Source: Zetaproteobacteria bacterium (lineage in GTDB: Bacteria > Pseudomonadota > Alphaproteobacteria > Micavibrionales > Micavibrionaceae). From it: 34,031 nt of DNA. Under the pieces are notes generated by a model that did not search any database, was not told the DNA's origin, and worked only from the letters and a program-made list of their open reading frames with translations. Position numbers and translations under genes: made by a program. Positions 25,095 to 33,348 of the stretch are shown here, piece by piece. Location: the NCBI GenBank assembly GCA_002747015.1, contig NVXI01000003.1, positions 83,681-117,711 of the forward strand, read 5' to 3'. The first letter of the stretch is position 1. The number at the start of each line of letters is the position of its first letter.

Positions 25095-25937
25095 CTAATC
25101 CATAAATTTTTCAATTTTAACTTCACTTTGAAAAATAGTGGCAAAGGAGTTATCTGGAATTTCAGTCCACTTATCGCTGTAATTATCTAGAGGCTCTGAA
25201 ACCACAACGATGTTGTCCTCTGCAAAATATGCCGTTCTATCAACACTTTTATCAGCATCATGAATCCAGCCGGATTTAGAAGAATAAAATTGTGTTTTAC
25301 TTCTTACATTGTGCGCATAACGTAAAGTATAGACCGTCTGCCCATTGCTAATCGCACAAGACAAATTCAAACGCCCATCGTCCACGCCATTATCCACCAA
25401 CGCCTTCTCCACACGTTTAACCATTTTTTGCAAGGCTAAACGTGGATGATTTTGCAATCCATAAGTCAGAGCCAATAAAAAGAATGTCTCACTGTCTGTT
25501 GTTCCTTGTAACTCAGGGAATAATTCTGGCGCAATATCCATCTGCAAGTCACGACGTATTTTTTTAAACTCACTCACATCACCATTATGCTGAAATAGCC
25601 AGTTTTTATACTTGAATGGATGGCAGTTTGCACGCTGCACCGATCCGGTTGTCGTTGCACGGACATGTGCAAAGAAAATTCTAGCGCGAATCTGGCGACA
25701 TAGTTCACGAAGGTTATTATTACTCCATGCAGGCCTATCATCTTTATACAGCCCTGGCGTCGGACGCTCTGAATACCACCCTATGCCAAAACCATCACCA
25801 TTCGTACTCATCAAACTACCATCATGACGAAAATTCATTTCCGTATGCATACTCTGCTCAACCAAAGAGTGCTCTGGCAAAGTAATAAGTTGCTCAATAA
25901 AGATAGGTTGACCACTATACGCAATCCATCGACACAT
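25095..25937 (-). CDS. Class II glutamine amidotransferase (YafJ/EgtC-like)
   Basis: This is a 280-residue Ntn-hydrolase. The N-terminal nucleophile Cys2 is exposed after Met removal (MCRWIAYSG). Other family motifs are GDGFGIGWYSE, FFAHVRATTTGSV, NCHPF, FQHNGDVSEFK and TTDSETFFLLAL. It resembles YafJ and EgtC. EgtC acts in ergothioneine synthesis, but no egtB or egtD is nearby, so YafJ-like general use is more likely. The glutamine-hydrolysing residues are all present. It precedes mtnB by 49 bases and may be in the same operon. Confidence 0.93.
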   Translation of the reverse strand: MCRWIAYSGQPIFIEQLITLPEHSLVEQSMHTEMNFRHDGSLMSTNGDGFGIGWYSERPTPGLYKDDRPAWSNNNLRELCRQIRARIFFAHVRATTTGSVQRANCHPFKYKNWLFQHNGDVSEFKKIRRDLQMDIAPELFPELQGTTDSETFFLLALTYGLQNHPRLALQKMVKRVEKALVDNGVDDGRLNLSCAISNGQTVYTLRYAHNVRSKTQFYSSKSGWIHDADKSVDRTAYFAEDNIVVVSEPLDNYSDKWTEIPDNSFATIFQSEVKIEKFMD

Positions 25938-26062
25938 AATATAACACCATTTTTTTGTATAAATTCAACACGCCGGACGGCCATGCAAGGGGTAAAAAGT
26001 TATAAATAACGCAGTATTTGATACATAATATAGCCTAATTAGTTTAAAATTCGTTAACGGAT

Positions 26063-26091
26063 TTGCATTTTTGAATTATACCTCATATAAT
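26063..26091 (+). promoter_or_regulatory. Candidate promoter of the rimK-like gene
   Basis: TATAAT at 26086-26091 is a perfect -10. A weak -35 (TTGCAT, 26063-26068) lies 17 bases upstream. This leaves a leader of about 95 bases before the gene. The rest of the 25938-26192 gap shows no gene. Confidence 0.4.
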
Positions 26092-26192
26092 ACAGAAATT
26101 ACATTAATCCATGTACTTATATCACATTGATCTCACTGAAAGGTAGGATCGAGGGATTTTATGTGCAACAAAAATAACAAGGGAGATTAATC

Positions 26193-27122
26193 ATGCGTAT
26201 GAGAATTGGGATCTTAACAACAGGAAACGAAGAAGAAGACAACAGACTTGTCGAAGCAGCAGAGCAACGCGGACACAATGTAAAGTTGCTGAACATAATG
26301 AAATGTAGTTTGAGTGTTTGCTTTGATGCCCCTGAAATTTATTACGAAGGCAAACCAATCAGCAAAGATTTTGACCTTATCATTCCACGAATTGATACAC
26401 CACACACAGAATACGGTCTGGCTATATTACGCCAATTTCAAGCAATGCATATCTTCACATCAGATACATCATATGCATTAAAGCTGGGACGCGATAAACT
26501 GCGCTGCACCCAACGCCTACTGCAAGAGAATGTTCCATTTCCTACAACGGGATTTGCCTATTCCAAGGAAGACTTTGCCAATATTATCAAAACAGTTGGC
26601 GGCGTCCCTCTGGTCATTAAACTAATTGAAGGTACAGAAGGTGTTGGCGTATTCTTAGCCGATGACATGAAGCATGCCGTCAACCTACTGAAAACATTCA
26701 AAAAATTATCTACACCACTCATTGTACAAAAATTTATCGAAGAATCTTCTGGTTCTGACATTCGTGCATTTGTCATTGGAAATGAAATCGTTGCCAGCAT
26801 GGAAAGAAAATCAAGCGATGGAGACTTTAGAGCAAATATTGCACTTGGTGGCCAAAGTAAAGTCGTAACATTAAGCACAGAAGAACAAAAAATAGTATTA
26901 AAAGCAACGGCTGCAATTGGTATCAACATCGCAGGTGTTGACCTTATTCGTTCCAATTCTGGTCCTCTTGTCATTGAAATCAATACTTCACCCAATTTTG
27001 GTGGAGAATGGGGTCTCGAAAGTATTACCAACGTTGACGTTGCCGGCGCAATGGTAGAGTTTTCTGTTAACCAGTGCAATGAACTCACAGACAACACAGT
27101 TGCCCTGCGAGACGCAGGATAA
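26193..27122 (+). CDS. rimK: RimK-family ATP-grasp ligase
   Basis: This is a 309-residue cytoplasmic ligase. An N-terminal RimK domain (RIGILTTGNEEEDNRL, and FDLIIPRIDTPHTEYGLAIL) is followed by the ATP-grasp fold: DKLRCTQRLLQENVPFP, VIKLIEGTEGVGVFL, IVQKFIEESSGSDIRAFVIG, and metal-binding VDLIRSNSGPLVIEINTSPN. RimK adds glutamates to ribosomal protein S6, while relatives ligate other peptides. No rpsF or rimB/rimA neighbour is present, so the substrate is not certain. AGGGAG precedes the ATG. The gene converges with the phasin gene on a shared terminator. Confidence 0.93.
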   Translation: MRMRIGILTTGNEEEDNRLVEAAEQRGHNVKLLNIMKCSLSVCFDAPEIYYEGKPISKDFDLIIPRIDTPHTEYGLAILRQFQAMHIFTSDTSYALKLGRDKLRCTQRLLQENVPFPTTGFAYSKEDFANIIKTVGGVPLVIKLIEGTEGVGVFLADDMKHAVNLLKTFKKLSTPLIVQKFIEESSGSDIRAFVIGNEIVASMERKSSDGDFRANIALGGQSKVVTLSTEEQKIVLKATAAIGINIAGVDLIRSNSGPLVIEINTSPNFGGEWGLESITNVDVAGAMVEFSVNQCNELTDNTVALRDAG

Positions 27123-27140
27123 AAGAAATCAATACATATA

Positions 27141-27177
27141 AAAAAAAGCCTCAGCAATCTGCCGAGGCTTTTTTTTA
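27141..27177. terminator. Bidirectional rho-independent terminator
   Basis: AAAAAAAGCCTC and GAGGCTTTTTTT form a long stem with GC pairs near a small loop, flanked by A-tract and T-tract. This gives T-runs on both strands. It lies between the convergent rimK-like and phasin genes and can end both transcripts. Confidence 0.9.
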
Positions 27178-27201
27178 TATCAATTCTCTAACCTACAGAA
27201 C

Positions 27202-27579
27202 TTAAGCAGCCTTAGATTTTGTTGCTTTTTGAACAACTTTTTTAACTTCCTTACTTACTGGCTCGGAACTTTCAGTCAATACCTTCGCGCCCATTTTAGA
27301 AATTTTATTTGCTCCAACCATGAAATCATCAAAGTTTTCTTTAGCAAATTTACCTTGCACTTCAGCAAACTCATTCATTGTTTTGCTGCTCATAACCTGC
27401 TTTGTAAACGTGGCCCGTTTTTCCGCAGAACTCTGCGCCAAAGACACCATCGTAGAAACCATATCCCCCATGCCTTTCATGAATATCTCACCTGATTTTG
27501 TGTAGGCATCAGAATACTGCGTTCCAAAACTTTGTGTATCCTTAAGAATTTTATCAAACTGTGTTGCTGGTTTGCTCAT
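27202..27579 (-). CDS. Phasin family protein
   Basis: This 125-residue, helix-rich, Lys/Ala/Met-rich protein has the phasin_2-like core: FGTQYSDAYTKSGEIFMKG, STMVSLAQSSAEKRATF, TMNEFAEVQGKFAKENF. It ends in a basic Lys/Ala tail (VVQKATKSKAA). Phasins coat polyhydroxyalkanoate granules. The start at 27579 (MSKPATQFD) is chosen because GGAGAT lies upstream; the in-frame extension to 27663 has none. It converges with the rimK-like gene on the terminator. The divergent 270 bases to the carboxypeptidase gene (27580-27849) hold presumed promoters and no clear extra gene. Confidence 0.9.
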   Translation of the reverse strand: MSKPATQFDKILKDTQSFGTQYSDAYTKSGEIFMKGMGDMVSTMVSLAQSSAEKRATFTKQVMSSKTMNEFAEVQGKFAKENFDDFMVGANKISKMGAKVLTESSEPVSKEVKKVVQKATKSKAA

Positions 27580-27849
27580 AATTATCTCCATAAATTTTAT
27601 AACCGCGACTGTACTCTCAAATTTAACTAAACTTAAGATTAAACATATCAAATGTTTTTGCATCGCACAATACAGAATATAGCTTATGCCTTTCCCAATA
27701 TCACGTCAAGCATTTTTGTGCGGTGCACAATACGATGACTCACATGACATTAATTGGACAAAACACATCAAATAGAGTACTATGTTTTTATATGCAGCAC
27801 GGGTTTTTCTGTGCTTTTACTCACCCTCCTTAAGCTACTGGATTTTTTA

Positions 27850-29325
27850 ATGTTGAAAGAAAACCAAAAAAATTCTCAACAAAAAAAAATATCCTCGGTA
27901 ACGGCGCTGCGTGCATATGTATTCATATTTTTCTGCCTTCTACTCACCTGTATTTCTACAAACAGCTACGCTAAACAAAGTACGAGCAATGAAAAGTATG
28001 CTGCATTTGTGATGGATGCTGATACTGGCCTGATTCTACATCGAGAGAATTCAGAAAAAATCTTACACCCCGCATCATTAACAAAAATGATGACCCTTCT
28101 CATGGTTTTTGATGCACTTGATCATGGTGCCATACGCCTACATAGTCGTATTCGTATATCGCAGCATGCAGCAAACATGATCCCTAGTAAACTGGGACTA
28201 AAGCCGGGATCAACCATCAAAGTCAAAGACGCCATTTACGCCCTATCAACAAAGTCTGCGAATGACATTGCAGTCGCCATCGCAGAAAAGTTAGGAGGTA
28301 CAGAAAAAAACTTTGCCCGGATGATGACAAAAAAAGCGCGCACGCTCGGTATGAAAAAAACTCGGTTCAAAAACGCATCTGGCCTACACGATCCACGCCA
28401 AGTCAGTACCGCGCGCGATATGGCACGCTTAGGGCGCATTCTTGTAACCAAATATAAAAAACATTACCACTATTTTTCAAAGAAAAGTTTCACCTATCAG
28501 GGCAAAACATATCGCAGCCATAACAGGTTAATGGACACATATACCGGCATGGACGGCCTGAAAACTGGCTATATACGACAATCTGGTTTTAACCTTGTCG
28601 CCTCTGCGGTACGAAATGACCGCCGCCTTATTGGTGTTGTTTTCGGTGGCAAGACCGGAAAATCACGCAACGCACAAATGAAAAAACTTCTAGACAATGC
28701 TTTTACAAGAATTGGGGCAATGCGAATTGCTAAAAACGCCCCCCCTATTCCGCACAAAAAACCTGATATTGCTATTACAGTTGCAAGCTTAACCCCTGCA
28801 CTAAATTCCACACCACTCCCCCAAGCACTTAAAACAGAAAGGTACATCGGTCGCGTCAATATTTCACGTTGGGCAATGCTAAGCTCTATGTATGAGAACT
28901 CTATGTTCAATCGCATGATCGGTCAGGGTGATTACGACATTGCCGTACGCAACCGTATAGAAACAGGATTGATTGCCATTTCCGCACATATGAACGAGCG
29001 CATTCCTTCTTACATTTTTGACGCAAGCAATGCACAACCAATTAAAATGGCCAGTATTCCAAAAACACCCAAAACACAAAGTGGAACATGGGCCATTCAA
29101 ATCGGAGCATTTACAAGCCGTGATCGAACAGATAAGGCCATTATTGCAAGCTTAAATAAACTACCGTCGGATTTACGCCATGGGCGCAGCACAATCGCAC
29201 CCCTACAAACAAAACAAGGATGGATTTTTCGCGGACGTTTACACGGTTATACTAAAATCACAGCAAATGATGCATGTCGCGTCCTGAATGATTGCATCCC
29301 CATTGCTCCACACGCGTATCAATAA
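27850..29325 (+). CDS. D-alanyl-D-alanine carboxypeptidase with C-terminal SPOR domain
   Basis: This is a 491-residue secreted penicillin-binding protein of the S11 (DacA/C/D) family. The signal peptide (RAYVFIFFCLLLTCISTNSYA) precedes the catalytic domain with SLTK (nucleophile Ser in HPASLTKMMTL), STKSAND (SxN) and DGLKTGYIRQSG (KTG). A Pro-rich linker is followed by a SPOR domain (TWAIQIGAFTSRDRTDKAI to TANDACRVLN). SPOR binds denuded septal peptidoglycan, so the enzyme likely trims pentapeptides at the division site. The longer frame begins with a TTG at 27754 and adds a second hydrophobic stretch; I prefer the ATG at 27850, although its ribosome-binding site is weak. The pilin-like gene follows after 6 bases. 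Confidence 0.93.
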   Translation: MLKENQKNSQQKKISSVTALRAYVFIFFCLLLTCISTNSYAKQSTSNEKYAAFVMDADTGLILHRENSEKILHPASLTKMMTLLMVFDALDHGAIRLHSRIRISQHAANMIPSKLGLKPGSTIKVKDAIYALSTKSANDIAVAIAEKLGGTEKNFARMMTKKARTLGMKKTRFKNASGLHDPRQVSTARDMARLGRILVTKYKKHYHYFSKKSFTYQGKTYRSHNRLMDTYTGMDGLKTGYIRQSGFNLVASAVRNDRRLIGVVFGGKTGKSRNAQMKKLLDNAFTRIGAMRIAKNAPPIPHKKPDIAITVASLTPALNSTPLPQALKTERYIGRVNISRWAMLSSMYENSMFNRMIGQGDYDIAVRNRIETGLIAISAHMNERIPSYIFDASNAQPIKMASIPKTPKTQSGTWAIQIGAFTSRDRTDKAIIASLNKLPSDLRHGRSTIAPLQTKQGWIFRGRLHGYTKITANDACRVLNDCIPIAPHAYQ

Positions 29326-29331
29326 GAAAAC

Positions 29332-30027
29332 ATGCCACATAGCACAAACCACAAAAACCAATATCAAAGCGGGAATGTTCTGTTTATCATTTTATTGGCC
29401 GTGGCGCTGATAGGCGCATTAACAGTCGCGATACAAGGCACATCACAGCAAAGTGGGCACATTGACAAAGAGACCCTTATTCTACGAGTTTCAGAGATTC
29501 AACGCTATGCCGCCGAATTGGAACGCGGCGTTAATTTCATCATGCAAAACGGTTATAGTGAAAACGATATACGCTTTTCCCACCCCAACGCGCATAGCGA
29601 TTATGGAGACCTTGGTGCTGATAGTGATAAAAGCGATCAAATGTTCGACCGCATTGGTGGAGCGGCATATTACAGGACACCTCCCAAAGGCATTAATGAT
29701 GGTAGTGCATGGGAATTTTACGGCCATACAGCATTGCCGCACGTAGGCTCTGATCGTGCGGAGTTAATTGTAGTATTACCAAATATCACGCAAGCATTTT
29801 GCGAACGCATAAACAACATAATTGGCTATGATGCAACGCAACCCACAGACAGTAGCACATGCATTCATGGCGGCGCGGCGCAACGTTTCGACAACACGAC
29901 CCAATTCCCCTCATCACCCAACACAGTTACAGACACAACATTCTCAATCAAACCATCCGTTCAGGGCTGCGTTCAATGCTCCAGCGATAATAGCTATCAC
30001 TTCTTTTATGTCCTAATGTCACGATAA
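29332..30027 (+). CDS. Pilin-like exported protein (N-terminal hydrophobic helix)
   Basis: This is a 231-residue protein. A short hydrophilic leader ends in QSGNVLFIILLAVALIGALTV, a membrane helix placed as in type IV prepilins/pseudopilins (Gly before the helix), but without the usual Phe+1/Glu+5 pattern. The rest is a soluble domain: an amphipathic helix (RVSEIQRYAAELERGVNFIM), then a region rich in Asp/Gly/Ser with several Cys (Cys pairs in CVQCSSD). Proteins of this 'GNVLF' type occur in alphaproteobacteria, but I cannot name the family. It follows the carboxypeptidase gene by 6 bases and ends 1 base from a convergent lipoprotein gene. Confidence 0.75.
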   Translation: MPHSTNHKNQYQSGNVLFIILLAVALIGALTVAIQGTSQQSGHIDKETLILRVSEIQRYAAELERGVNFIMQNGYSENDIRFSHPNAHSDYGDLGADSDKSDQMFDRIGGAAYYRTPPKGINDGSAWEFYGHTALPHVGSDRAELIVVLPNITQAFCERINNIIGYDATQPTDSSTCIHGGAAQRFDNTTQFPSSPNTVTDTTFSIKPSVQGCVQCSSDNSYHFFYVLMSR

Positions 30028-30028
30028 T

Positions 30029-30604
30029 TTATTTAGATACACGAAATATCTTTGTTTTCGTTTGAGATAGCTCCCGCACCTCTCTGGAAAGCAGCAATGA
30101 ATAATCAAAACTTGCAACCACAACGCCAGAATTGGCATCGATCATCCGCAAAAACACATCCACATCCTTACTATTTGGCAAATAAGTTCCCTTCAAGATA
30201 AAGTCAACTCTTGTGCCTTTTGGCGGTGGCGGATACAGGCCAGAATTTCCACTTCTCGCAACCTCGTGCAATTGCACGTGATAACCCAAATCAATCAAAC
30301 GCAACCCTATCCCTTCAGGAATAAATGCCCCTAAAGGAGAGGATATCCCCGCATGATCCGTCTCTTCCAATGGCTTTGCCAGAATAACATGCCCAGGCTT
30401 CACACGCCCTTGCATCTGTCCAACCATAAAATCGGCCGCAGCATAATTCTTTTCTTTCAAATTAACATCAGGCCTAGAAAATACACCATATGACGCAGCA
30501 GATAACCCAGCAGTCACAACTTTGTATGTAAGAATTTCACCGCAGGCGGCCAAAACAGGTAAAATCATTAAGAGAGTAAAATAACGAACATACTTTCCTG
30601 ACAT
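30029..30604 (-). CDS. FlgO-like outer-membrane lipoprotein
   Basis: This is a 191-residue lipoprotein with a signal peptide and lipobox LAAC (LMILPVLAACGE, lipidated Cys21). The mature domain resembles the FlgO family: AADFMVGQMQGRV, VILAKPLEETDHAGISSPLG, FIPEGIGLRLIDLGYHVQ, and DFILKGTYLPNSKDVDV. In Vibrio, FlgO is an outer-membrane lipoprotein needed for flagellar function, but the domain is widespread. No flagellar gene lies nearby. A GGGGAG ribosome-binding site overlaps the end of the preceding gene, 7 bases away, so the two are co-translated. Confidence 0.8.
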   Translation of the reverse strand: MSGKYVRYFTLLMILPVLAACGEILTYKVVTAGLSAASYGVFSRPDVNLKEKNYAAADFMVGQMQGRVKPGHVILAKPLEETDHAGISSPLGAFIPEGIGLRLIDLGYHVQLHEVARSGNSGLYPPPPKGTRVDFILKGTYLPNSKDVDVFLRMIDANSGVVVASFDYSLLLSREVRELSQTKTKIFRVSK

Positions 30605-30611
30605 TCCTCAA

Positions 30612-31223
30612 TCACTCCCCAGAAATTTCAGAGTCAGATAAATCAGAGTCACAAGATGTTGGAACATCTATCTTTACATTGTTTTTATTTATATACCCAT
30701 AAGTTGGCACTTCATAAAATCCGCCGACAATATCCGATGGAATGCCTTCTACCGTGTTAATAGCCAAAGCAAGATACATGCGTTTATACGCGCTATCACT
30801 CGTTTCACGGTCACACCGCACAGCATGCTTTGCAACAAAATCAACGCGCACACTATCGCTCACATCACTATGCGTCAGTAGATAGCCCTGTTGCGTCATT
30901 TCTTCGCGCAGGAGATGATCAAAACTATTATAAAACGCGGTATTACTGGGGTTTACTAAATATAATTCATCAACACTGAACGAAAGCTTACCGTCCATTT
31001 TTCCAACCAAATCCCGCACCGCATAACGCATATCCTCAATGACCGCTTGATTATGATCTTTACTATAATCATAGCCAATGTCACGTGCCACTGAACCAGG
31101 AGCAGACTTAAATTCCTTATCATAAGAGCTATAACCACGCCCCATTGGACTAGGAGAACCCACTTGGCATCCCAATAGAATTAGAGCTGAACAACATATT
31201 GAAACAGAAAAGAAAGAACGCAT
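30612..31223 (-). CDS. Lipoprotein of unknown function
   Basis: This is a 203-residue protein with signal peptide and lipobox LLGC (SICCSALILLGCQVG). The start at 31223 is chosen because the signal sequence begins there; a longer frame to 31337 adds 38 charged residues in front of the signal and is unlikely. The mature part has helix FYNSFDHLLREEMTQQGYLL and strand VRVDFVAKHAVRCD, a pattern reminiscent of the small domain of its FlgO-like neighbour, so the pair may be paralogous partners. It has three Cys in the mature part. Its role is unknown. Confidence 0.75.
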   Translation of the reverse strand: MRSFFSVSICCSALILLGCQVGSPSPMGRGYSSYDKEFKSAPGSVARDIGYDYSKDHNQAVIEDMRYAVRDLVGKMDGKLSFSVDELYLVNPSNTAFYNSFDHLLREEMTQQGYLLTHSDVSDSVRVDFVAKHAVRCDRETSDSAYKRMYLALAINTVEGIPSDIVGGFYEVPTYGYINKNNVKIDVPTSCDSDLSDSEISGE

Positions 31224-31340
31224 ATTATTAAACCCTGCAAAAAAAAGATGAGCTTTTCTTAGAAGCTTCAGAGATTCTAGCAATTCTTTACGAGCACGTA
31301 CAGCCTTAATCCATTTTACACACGAACACATCGCCATATA

Positions 31341-31550
31341 TTACATCGCCATGTGTCGCCCCATATCAGATAACCAACATAAATCACGTCCACAATCAGG
31401 CCCAATACATATCGTCCGCTTAACCAAATACCCTTCATTTATTGCAGAGCGCACACATTTCTCACCATAACGTTCTAGGATTTCTTCAATAGAGAACACT
31501 GCCCCCACTCGACCATAAAACATTTCTAAAGATAAAAAATCTGCCAACAT
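31341..31550 (-). CDS. Small cysteine-containing winged-helix-like protein under Fur control
   Basis: This is a 69-residue protein. It contains SIEEILERYG then EKCVRSAINEGYLVKRT, which look like the two helices of a winged-helix domain, followed by a hairpin wing ICIGPDCGRDLCWLSDMG with three Cys (C-x4-C-x4-C). The size, fold and Cys cluster recall FeoC-type proteins, which bind Fe-S or iron, but no feoA or feoB is adjacent and I do not claim homology. The ATG at 31550 has GGAG eight bases upstream; a GTG at 31559 is also in frame. A near-consensus Fur box and strong promoter lie just upstream. The two lipoproteins follow on the same strand after 117 bases. Confidence 0.6.
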   Translation of the reverse strand: MLADFLSLEMFYGRVGAVFSIEEILERYGEKCVRSAINEGYLVKRTICIGPDCGRDLCWLSDMGRHMAM

Positions 31551-31581
31551 ACACAACACTCCACATTAATCGATTAGAACT

Positions 31582-31620
31582 GATATTGATAATCATTCTC
31601 AATTAAGGAGTTTTTGTCAA
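31582..31620 (-). promoter_or_regulatory. Fur box overlapping a strong sigma-70 promoter
   Basis: GATATTGATAATCATTCTC (31582-31600) matches the consensus Fur box GATAATGATAATCATTATC at 17 of 19 positions. On the minus strand TTGACA (31620-31615) lies 17 bases upstream of AATGAT (31597-31592), and this -10 is inside the Fur box. Iron-loaded Fur binding here would block RNA polymerase. The controlled gene is the small protein starting at 31550, with a leader of about 35 bases. The 31621-31688 remainder up to hldE shows nothing. Confidence 0.75.
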
Positions 31621-31688
31621 GCAGAACTAACATTTAGCATTATAAATATCTGTGAATATTAAGCGATACACCTATGCATCAGATAATA

Positions 31689-33287
31689 TCAACCCTGCAT
31701 TTTCTGAATAGAGTTGGTCGTACTATGCCCATCATAAACAGGCATAACATCAACAATACCGCCATGTTTTTGCACTGTTGGTGCTTCTGGTATCTGGGCA
31801 ATTGTGTAATCGCCGCCCTTGAAATAAATATCAGGTTGCAATACATCCAGTAAATCACAAGCAGTATTATCCTGCGTGGCTTCTTGCGCACCAAAAAGAA
31901 CGACCATATCAACAGATCCCAATGCCGCCAGTACTGCTGCGCGAGAATTCTCGTCATGGATTGGACGCTCCTCACCCTTTAGAATACGCACAGATGAATC
32001 ACTATTTAAACCAACGATCAAACGATCGCACTTACGCCGTGCATCATTCAAATATGTGACATGGCCAAAATGAACAATGTCAAAACATCCATTGGTAAAC
32101 CCAATTTTAAGACCACGCGCTTTCCAACGCAAAATTTCTTCGCGCGCCTCATCATGGTTTAGAATCGGTGCTTGGCGCGCACGCTCAATCCGCGTTGAAG
32201 AAGAATCATTCTGGCGCAAAACCTCCAGTAGCTCTTGCGCGCGAATTGGTGCAGTACCAACCTTTGCCACAACAATACTACCTGCAATATTCGCCAAAAA
32301 GGCCGCAGCAATAATATCTGCGCCCGTCGCCAAAGAAGCCGCGATTGTTGCAATAACAGTATCCCCCGCTCCCGAAACATCAAAAACCTCAATATCAGAA
32401 GCACTTCTAACATGCGTTACGCTATCACAAGAGACAATACTCATCCCATCCTTGGAACGCGTCGCAATAACGGCATTAATACCACTCTCATTAATCAGAT
32501 TCCGTGCTGCCTTCACAACCTGATCATCTGTCCCTACAGGCAACCCGCCCGTGGCTTCAGAAAGCTCCTTTTTATTCGGCGTCACAATATCCGCGCCTGA
32601 ATAAATACTATAATCAGTGCCTTTAGGATCAACCAAGACGGTAACATTTTTATCCTTTGCCAAAGCAATCAAAGATTTCAATAGTTTCGGCGTTAGAACT
32701 CCTTTGCCGTAATCCGATAGAATCATAACATTCACATCATCAAGAAACACATCCGATTTTTCCAGTAATTGGTTGACCAAAACGTCTGAAATATCTTCTA
32801 TTCGCTCGAAATCAGTTCGAAGAAGCTGCTGATGCCCTGCCAAAAACCGTGTTTTCACAATAGAGAAACGATCTTCCGACTGAATTAAGCCTGAAACATC
32901 CAGCCCCTGATTCTGCGCCAAATCTTTGATCTTTTTACCATCCTCATCATCGCCAATAACAGATAAAATTTTACCGTTACACCCTAGATGAATAAGATTT
33001 GAAAGCGTGTTCCCCGCACCACCAAGCATCATGTTTTCACGCATCACTGATAAAACAGGTATAGGGCTTTCTGGTGATATACGATCCACGTTTCCATATA
33101 TGAAACGATCCAGCATAATATCACCAACAATAAGAACACTTATGCCTTTCATCGCGTTGACAATATCTATGGCATTTTGGCTTTTACACGACATATTTTG
33201 GAAATCCAGTGCTTTTATTAAAGAATATTCACTTTTATGAGCTTTTGTTAGGAATTCGTCAATCTTTCTCGTGTCTAATAGAAACAT
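31689..33287 (-). CDS. hldE: Bifunctional heptose-7-phosphate kinase / heptose-1-phosphate adenylyltransferase
   Basis: This is a 532-residue two-domain enzyme for ADP-heptose synthesis for the lipopolysaccharide core. The N-terminal PfkB-type kinase has VGDIMLDRFIYGNVDRISPE, LGGAGNTLSNLIHLG and FDVSGAGDTVIATIA with catalytic Asp. The C-terminal nucleotidyltransferase has FTNGCFDIVHFGHVTYL (HxGH-like motif), IVGLNSDSSVRILKG and IYFKGGDY. E. coli HldE is 477 residues; here about 45 extra residues (MFLLDTRKIDEFLTKAHK to NMSCKSQ) precede the kinase core. No start has a convincing ribosome-binding site, and an internal Met at 33194 or 33152 may be used. It ends with no visible terminator. Confidence 0.95.
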   Translation of the reverse strand: MFLLDTRKIDEFLTKAHKSEYSLIKALDFQNMSCKSQNAIDIVNAMKGISVLIVGDIMLDRFIYGNVDRISPESPIPVLSVMRENMMLGGAGNTLSNLIHLGCNGKILSVIGDDEDGKKIKDLAQNQGLDVSGLIQSEDRFSIVKTRFLAGHQQLLRTDFERIEDISDVLVNQLLEKSDVFLDDVNVMILSDYGKGVLTPKLLKSLIALAKDKNVTVLVDPKGTDYSIYSGADIVTPNKKELSEATGGLPVGTDDQVVKAARNLINESGINAVIATRSKDGMSIVSCDSVTHVRSASDIEVFDVSGAGDTVIATIAASLATGADIIAAAFLANIAGSIVVAKVGTAPIRAQELLEVLRQNDSSSTRIERARQAPILNHDEAREEILRWKARGLKIGFTNGCFDIVHFGHVTYLNDARRKCDRLIVGLNSDSSVRILKGEERPIHDENSRAAVLAALGSVDMVVLFGAQEATQDNTACDLLDVLQPDIYFKGGDYTIAQIPEAPTVQKHGGIVDVMPVYDGHSTTNSIQKMQG

Positions 33288-33348
33288 ATAAACGGGGTAA
33301 AAGGCACGAATTCACATAGATAATCTATGCAATATTAGGGTTAAAAAT

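Noticed and set aside
25095..25937. Assignment of the amidotransferase as EgtC of ergothioneine synthesis
   Set aside because: No egtB or egtD is nearby, and the motifs fit YafJ equally well.
27754..27849. N-terminal extension of the D,D-carboxypeptidase
   Set aside because: It begins with TTG without a ribosome-binding site and would place a second hydrophobic helix before a normal signal peptide.
31224..31337. 38-residue extension before the unknown lipoprotein
   Set aside because: Charged residues in front of a signal peptide with lipobox are not expected; the start at 31223 fits the lipoprotein pattern.
32077..32523. 148-codon plus-strand frame inside hldE
   Set aside because: It is antisense to well-conserved HldE motifs, rich in Ser/Ala/Arg as expected of a shadow frame, and has no ribosome-binding site.
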